A stretch of 29,223 bases of DNA, taken from positions 1-29,223 of the forward strand of contig JAVKDP010000068.1 in assembly GCA_040222185.1 (NCBI GenBank). The letters run 5' to 3'. Positions 24,703 to 29,223 of this stretch are shown piece by piece. This DNA comes from JAVKDP01 sp040222185. Lineage in GTDB: Bacteria; Bacteroidota; Rhodothermia; Balneolales; Balneolaceae. Both the position numbers and the translations under genes were made by a program. Under the pieces are notes generated by a model. That model did no database searches. It was not told where the DNA came from and saw nothing but the letters and a program-made list of their open reading frames with translations. The stretch's first letter is position 1. Each line of letters starts with the position of its first letter.

Positions 24703-24745
24703 GAATGTTCGTTCCAGAATATATATTATTTTGGAACGAACATTC
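24703..24745. promoter_or_regulatory. Likely TetR operator: perfect 14-bp inverted repeat
   Basis: GAATGTTCGTTCCA (24703-24716) is repeated as its exact reverse complement TGGAACGAACATTC (24732-24745), with a 15-base AT-rich spacer. Each arm is itself a partial dyad, with GAA and TTC halves six bases apart, as expected for a TetR-dimer site. Two sites arranged head to head upstream of an SDR-tetR unit suggest binding by two dimers and occlusion of a promoter in or near the spacer. The SDR start codon lies 28 bases away; metG starts about 150 bases off in the other direction. Confidence 0.75.
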
Positions 24746-24898
24746 CATTTATAAAATCGATCAGCCTCATAGAAAAACTTAGCCTGTTAGTAAAGCCCTT
24801 ATGAATCACATTTACTATGCAATTTTATAGTAATCCCTTTTAACAATTCTCTTCACCATTGTTTATCTTGGGAGCTTATAACTGCTTTTTAAAAATTG

Positions 24899-26932
24899 AT
24901 GTCAGATAAAAAAAGAATTTTAGTCACCTCAGCACTTCCGTATGCGAACGGTCCACTCCATTTAGGACATTTAGCCGGAGCTTATCTAACCGCTGATTTA
25001 TATGTCAGGTACAAAAGATTAACAGGCGCTGAAGTTGCCTATATTTGTGGGTCAGATGAGCATGGTGTTCCGATCACTATTGCAGCCGAAAAGGAAGGTG
25101 TCAATCCACAGGATATTGTTGATCGCTTTCATGAGATGAATAAAAAAACCTTCTCTGAATTTGGAATTTCCTTCGACTATTATGGACGCACGAGCTCTAA
25201 AGTACATCATGAGACTTCCCAGGAAATCTTTACACATCTATATGATAAAGGCTTCTTCAAGAAAAAGACTGAACAACAGCTTTATGACTCTAAAGCTGAT
25301 ATGTTCCTTCCGGATCGATATGTAAAAGGTACTTGCCCAAATTGTGGTTTTGAAGAAGCTTATGGTGATCAATGTGAGAACTGTGGAACCTCTCTCTCTC
25401 CGACCGAACTTATTAATCCGCTAAGCGCCTTAAGCGGTGAAAAGCCGGAGCTTAAAGAAACAGAACACTGGTATATGCCTCTTGGCGATATCCAACCCAA
25501 GTTTGAGAAGTGGGTTAAGACAAGAGAAAACTGGAAACCCAATGTTATGGGGCAAGTTAAAAGCTGGCTACAAGATGGCCTGGCTGACAGAGCAGCGACA
25601 AGAGATTTAAGTTGGGGTGTTCCTGTTCCCCTAGATGAAGCAAAGGGCAAGGTGCTCTACGTTTGGTTCGATGCCCCTATTGGATACATTTCTGCTACAA
25701 AGGAATGGGCTATAGAGAATGGTAAACCAGAAGGCTGGAAAAACTTCTGGAAAAATGAAGACACCGAACTTTATCATTTTATTGGTAAAGACAATATTGT
25801 ATTCCACTGTATCATGTTCCCAATTGTATTGATGGAACACGGTGATTATGTGATGCCTAAAAATGTCCCGGCAAATGAGTTTTTAAACCTGGAAGGGAAA
25901 AAATTGTCTACTTCAAGAGGATGGGCGGTTTGGCTTCATGAATATCTTGAAGAATTTGAACCAGACTTATTGAGATACGCACTTGGAGCTACTTTACCAG
26001 AAAGTAAAGACTCTGATTTCTCCTGGAAAGATTTCCAGGCTCGGGTTAATAACGAGCTCGCAGCAATCCTTGGAAATTTTGTATTCCGTTCACTTTCCTT
26101 CACTTCCAAGTTTGCAGATGGTAAAGTACCAGAATTGGTTAATCCTTCTGATCTTGATTTAAATGCCTTAAAAGCTATCTCAGATCAAAAAACAAAAGTG
26201 ACTAATGCCTACGAAGCTTTTCGCTTTAAGGAAGCTATTGCAGAAAGTATTAACCTAGCTCGTGCAGGCAATAAGTATTTCACAGAATCTGAACCCTGGA
26301 AAACAAGAAATTCAGATCCACAAGCTTGTGCTAATGCCCTGCATGTAAGTCTCCAGATTTGTGCTGCACTTTCAATTCTTATGGAACCGGTTCTTCCTGA
26401 ATCGATGAAAAAGCTAAGAACACAACTCGGACTCTCAAGTGAAGTTTCGTGGGAGAATATCTCTACTGATAGCCTGAAAGTTGGTACTGCAATAGATTCT
26501 AGCGAAGTACTCTTTACAAAGGTTGAAGACGAACAGATTAATGCCCAGATCAAAAAGCTTGAAGACGCTGCTGAAGCTTTAGATCCTGCTTCTGATTTTC
26601 CTGCTTTAAAAGAGAATATAGAGTTTGGAGACTTTATGAAGCTTGATCTTCGTGCGGGAGAGATACTTTCTGCAGCTAAGATTGAAAAGTCTGATAAACT
26701 TCTAATGCTTAGTGTAGATATTGGAATTGAAAAAAGAACTATTGTTTCAGGTATAGCCAAACACGTTGACATGGATAAGCTTATAGGGCAGAAAGTGTGC
26801 GTAGTAGCTAATCTTGCTCCAAAAAAACTAATGGGTGTTGAAAGCCAGGGTATGATTCTAATGGCAGAAGATAGTGAAGGAAACTTGAAATTTGCAGAAA
26901 CAGATGCCGAAGCCGGTAGCACGATAACATAA
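24899..26932 (+). CDS. metG: Methionyl-tRNA synthetase
   Basis: The roughly 677-residue enzyme charges tRNA-Met with methionine. The class I HIGH motif is HLGHL (in NGPLHLGHL, residues about 20-25) and the KMSKS motif is KLSTSRG near residue 335. The zinc knuckle appears as CPNCGFEEAYGDQCENCG. A C-terminal tRNA-binding OB domain (EMAP/Trbp111-like) starts at about 565 with FMKLDLRAGEI and carries VVANLAPKKLMG. The ORF could begin at a TTG (24896), but ATG at 24899 is the sensible start; no Shine-Dalgarno is visible. It overlaps nothing and is followed one base after its stop by the GH13 gene, so the two are probably co-transcribed. No T-box or other riboswitch is seen upstream. Confidence 0.96.
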   Translation: MSDKKRILVTSALPYANGPLHLGHLAGAYLTADLYVRYKRLTGAEVAYICGSDEHGVPITIAAEKEGVNPQDIVDRFHEMNKKTFSEFGISFDYYGRTSSKVHHETSQEIFTHLYDKGFFKKKTEQQLYDSKADMFLPDRYVKGTCPNCGFEEAYGDQCENCGTSLSPTELINPLSALSGEKPELKETEHWYMPLGDIQPKFEKWVKTRENWKPNVMGQVKSWLQDGLADRAATRDLSWGVPVPLDEAKGKVLYVWFDAPIGYISATKEWAIENGKPEGWKNFWKNEDTELYHFIGKDNIVFHCIMFPIVLMEHGDYVMPKNVPANEFLNLEGKKLSTSRGWAVWLHEYLEEFEPDLLRYALGATLPESKDSDFSWKDFQARVNNELAAILGNFVFRSLSFTSKFADGKVPELVNPSDLDLNALKAISDQKTKVTNAYEAFRFKEAIAESINLARAGNKYFTESEPWKTRNSDPQACANALHVSLQICAALSILMEPVLPESMKKLRTQLGLSSEVSWENISTDSLKVGTAIDSSEVLFTKVEDEQINAQIKKLEDAAEALDPASDFPALKENIEFGDFMKLDLRAGEILSAAKIEKSDKLLMLSVDIGIEKRTIVSGIAKHVDMDKLIGQKVCVVANLAPKKLMGVESQGMILMAEDSEGNLKFAETDAEAGSTIT

Positions 26933-26933
26933 T

Positions 26934-28958
26934 ATGATGTCTCCTTCTTTAGATACAGTAGCTACTGGTATTGATTTCAATGACCATGAATTAGGATGTA
27001 CTATTCTTGATTCCGGCCTGATTTTTAGAGTCTTTGCATCAGAAGCAGATTCAGTAGAGATCGTTTTTTTTGAAGCTTATGAAAACTCTACAGGAGAGAA
27101 TCACAGTTTACAGAAAGATGAGTCCGGAATCTGGAATTTCTATCAGCCAAACCTTGACTACCTGGATAAATGGTATGCTTACTGTTTAAAGAAGGACAGT
27201 GAATCTCCTCTTTTCGAAAAATCGAAAAGATATATTGCCGATCCCTGGAGCAAAGACGTTACATCCCGAAACCACTACCTGGGTTTTGCTAAAACCAGGA
27301 TTTCTAAACCTGAAGAATTTGATTGGGAAAACGATGACTTTATCACTCCTGCAGATCCCCGTGATTTAATCATTTATGAAGCTCATATTAAAGACCTTGT
27401 AGCTCATCCTTCATCTAAAACCTATGTTCAGGGAGTATATAATGATTTTTGGCAGGCTGAGGTTGGAGGAATAAAGCATCTCAAAAAACTAGGAGTTAAT
27501 GCTGTTGAATTTTTACCTCTTCAAAAGTTTGCCTACTTCGAACCTCCTTTCAATGAAGAAATAGAATCCGGTATTATAAATACCTGGAATCCATATAGCA
27601 GGAATTATTGGGGATATATGACCTCTTTCTTTTTGGCACCTGAGACTATTTATGCCTCAGATGGCAACCTGAGTCCTGGAGAAATCATTGGGAGAACTTC
27701 AAAAGCTTCCACTGAATTAAAAACACTCGTAAAGGAGCTCCACAAAAATGAGTTAACTGTTATAATGGATGTGGTGTACAACCATGCTTCCCAATATGAT
27801 TTAAACCCTCTGAAGTATACTGCTAAGGATCACTACTTCAGGCTAGATACCATGGGGAAGTATTTAAATGACAGCTGGACTGGTAACGATATTAAAACCG
27901 ATTCTACCTATTCAAGAAAACTTATAATTGAATCCGTAAAATACTGGATGAAAGAATACCATATTGATGGGTTTCGATTCGATTTAGCCGGGATCATTGA
28001 TTGGGATACAATAGATGAGATTAAACGTGAAGCAGAAAAGATTAACCCGAATGTGATTCTAATTGCTGAGCCCTGGGGCGGAGAATATAAACCAGGTGGC
28101 TTCTCTGATCATGGTTGGGTTTCCTGGAACGACAAAATCAGAAATGGTTTTAAAGGGTATGACCCGATTAATGACAAAGGTTTTATTCTTGGATCATGGA
28201 GTCATGGATCTACACGTTTTGCACTTGAGAATTTTATCCGGGGAACTTTAAAACCAGATGAACATGGCATGTTCAACACCTCTGAACATACTGTTAACTA
28301 TATAGAAAGCCATGACGGTTATACTTTCGCCGACTTTTTAAGAATCGCTTTAAACCCTTCGAATAAAGACAAGAAGTTTAAAAAACGTAACCAGGTCACT
28401 AAGCTTTCTAAACAAGAGCTCGCCATGGCTAAACTGGGAGCTCTCTCTCTTTTTGTAAGCCAGGGAGTTACCATGATTCATGCCGGGCAGGAATGGGCTC
28501 GCTCAAAGATAGTAGAAGATCATTCTGGTAATGATCCTAATGTTGGTCGAATTGATCGTGACAGTTACAACAAAGACAATGAGACGAATTGGTTAAACTT
28601 TAATGAGATAAGCCTGAACAAAGAGTTGTATCAGTTTTACGCTGGACTTATAGATTTGCGAAAGCTAAGCCCGGCCTTAAGAAAAGCCTCACCAGAGGAA
28701 ATTGTTTTTAAGGTTTATAAAGATCCGCTCCATATCACGTTCTCAATTGATGGTAAAAAAAGCAAAGACCGATATAACTATTTCATCTCTTTGAATGGAA
28801 ATCCGGAAGAATCTCATGATATCGTTTTACCGCCTGGTAACTGGGAAGTAGTCGTTAATGCTAAAAAAAGCGGGTCTTCTTCAATTAAAAGTGTACAAAA
28901 TGTGTACAATCTTCCCCCCTCATCAGGAGTTGTTTTAAGAAAGTTGCGTGTGAGCTAG
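26934..28958 (+). CDS. GH13 glycosidase of the pullulanase/isoamylase (debranching) group
   Basis: The 674-residue enzyme has an N-terminal CBM48-like beta-sandwich (about 15-110; GLIFRVFASEADSVEIVFFE). A GH13 barrel follows with all four regions: VIMDVVYNH; GFRFDLAG with nucleophile Asp350; LIAEPWGG with acid/base Glu379; and IESHDGY with Asp461. A C-terminal beta domain ends the protein. The EPW and YNH details are those of pullulanase/isoamylase debranching enzymes, so it probably cuts alpha-1,6 bonds in glycogen-type polymers. No signal peptide is seen, so it is cytosolic. GlgX versus type I pullulanase cannot be fixed by eye. ATG at 26934 (or 26937) follows the metG stop by one base. The NSS transporter downstream is unrelated in function. 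Confidence 0.85.
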   Translation: MMSPSLDTVATGIDFNDHELGCTILDSGLIFRVFASEADSVEIVFFEAYENSTGENHSLQKDESGIWNFYQPNLDYLDKWYAYCLKKDSESPLFEKSKRYIADPWSKDVTSRNHYLGFAKTRISKPEEFDWENDDFITPADPRDLIIYEAHIKDLVAHPSSKTYVQGVYNDFWQAEVGGIKHLKKLGVNAVEFLPLQKFAYFEPPFNEEIESGIINTWNPYSRNYWGYMTSFFLAPETIYASDGNLSPGEIIGRTSKASTELKTLVKELHKNELTVIMDVVYNHASQYDLNPLKYTAKDHYFRLDTMGKYLNDSWTGNDIKTDSTYSRKLIIESVKYWMKEYHIDGFRFDLAGIIDWDTIDEIKREAEKINPNVILIAEPWGGEYKPGGFSDHGWVSWNDKIRNGFKGYDPINDKGFILGSWSHGSTRFALENFIRGTLKPDEHGMFNTSEHTVNYIESHDGYTFADFLRIALNPSNKDKKFKKRNQVTKLSKQELAMAKLGALSLFVSQGVTMIHAGQEWARSKIVEDHSGNDPNVGRIDRDSYNKDNETNWLNFNEISLNKELYQFYAGLIDLRKLSPALRKASPEEIVFKVYKDPLHITFSIDGKKSKDRYNYFISLNGNPEESHDIVLPPGNWEVVVNAKKSGSSSIKSVQNVYNLPPSSGVVLRKLRVS

Positions 28959-28998
28959 GCTTAAAATATTTTAGGTCGTTAAAAAAGAATAATAAATT

Positions 28999-29003
28999 GG
29001 AGG
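28999..29003 (+). promoter_or_regulatory. Strong ribosome-binding site (GGAGG) fixing a TTG start
   Basis: GGAGG lies seven bases before the TTG at 29011. Most genes here start with no such motif, so this one stands out and decides the start of the NSS transporter. Confidence 0.75.
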
Positions 29004-29010
29004 AAAACTC

Positions 29011-29223
29011 TTGGCTGGAACAACATCTACAGAACGAGGTTCGTGGAATTCGAAACTTGGGTTTATACTGGCAGCGGCCGGATCAGCAGTAGGACTTGGT
29101 AACATTTGGGGATTCCCTACGAAAGTGGCTACAGAAGGTGGTGGTGCATATCTAATAGTGTATTTACTTTGTACTTTTCTTATCGGTTATCCAGTAATGG
29201 TTGCTGAATTATCAATAGGTAGA
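29011..29223 (+). CDS. Sodium-dependent (NSS/SNF-family) transporter, N-terminal part (cut by window end)
   Basis: 71 codons are open to the last base. The translation carries the LeuT-family first helices: WNSKLGFILAAAGSAVGLGN, then IWGFPTKVATEGGGAY, then a second membrane helix ending YPVMVAELSIGR. The GSAVGLGNIWGFP segment is the unwound TM1 region that binds sodium and substrate in this family. The start is a TTG at 29011, set by a strong ribosome-binding site, GGAGG at 28999-29003, seven bases before it; no ATG occurs nearby. It belongs to the amino-acid/osmolyte NSS family. Substrate cannot be told from this part. The gene starts 52 bases after the GH13 stop. Confidence 0.9.
   Translation, partial: MAGTTSTERGSWNSKLGFILAAAGSAVGLGNIWGFPTKVATEGGGAYLIVYLLCTFLIGYPVMVAELSIGR

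Noticed and set aside
26209..26922. 237-residue minus-strand ORF inside metG
   Set aside because: Shadow of the metG frame; Ser/Ala-rich, no motif, and the forward frame is a clear synthetase.

Overview
The window is a chromosomal segment of an AT-rich, Gram-negative member of the Bacteroidota/Rhodothermota/Balneolota assemblage; a marine Balneola-like organism is my best guess. The evidence is an exact TTG-N19-TAnnTTTG promoter (the Bacteroidota sigma-A type), a methionine synthase split into two ORFs, an E1 dehydrogenase with alpha and beta chains fused, a short fold-III arginine decarboxylase next to a deoxyhypusine-synthase-like gene, and several start codons without a Shine-Dalgarno sequence. 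There are no rRNA or tRNA genes, CRISPR arrays, insertion sequences or phage genes. Gene density is high and no gap exceeds 300 bases.

Layout. (1) 1-960: the C-terminal end of a Gfo/Idh/MocA oxidoreductase and a small lipoprotein. (2) 967-5827, minus strand: a methionine operon, promoter - SAM-I riboswitch - metH N-half - metH C-half - metF, so SAM level controls methyl-group supply to homocysteine. (3) 5883-7430: a secreted TPR protein. (4) 7449-11582, minus strand: an Omp85-like outer-membrane barrel protein followed by a TPR hybrid histidine kinase. (5) 11675-18024, plus strand: arginine decarboxylase, overlapping DHS-like gene (a probable polyamine pair), fused 2-oxoacid dehydrogenase E1, and a 602-residue protein that looks like an FMN TIM barrel with an added cysteine-rich region. 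(6) 18025-18257: an intergenic space packed with three hairpins, one of them a perfect 11-bp-stem REP-like element. (7) 18258-23119, minus strand: S9 peptidase; then holA, an ECF sigma factor and a small cysteine-free anti-sigma-like protein, probably one unit. (8) 23292-24745, minus strand: a TetR regulator and an SDR oxidoreductase, with a perfect 14-bp inverted repeat upstream that is very likely the TetR operator. (9) 24899-29223, plus strand: metG, a GH13 debranching-type glycosidase, and the start of a sodium:neurotransmitter-symporter-family transporter cut by the window end.

Most genes are recognisable housekeeping or accessory metabolism. The points most worth following up are the SAM riboswitch with a possible alternative pairing partner near the start codon, the ADC/DHS pair without an agmatinase, the cysteine-rich TIM-barrel protein, the TetR operator and the hairpin cluster.
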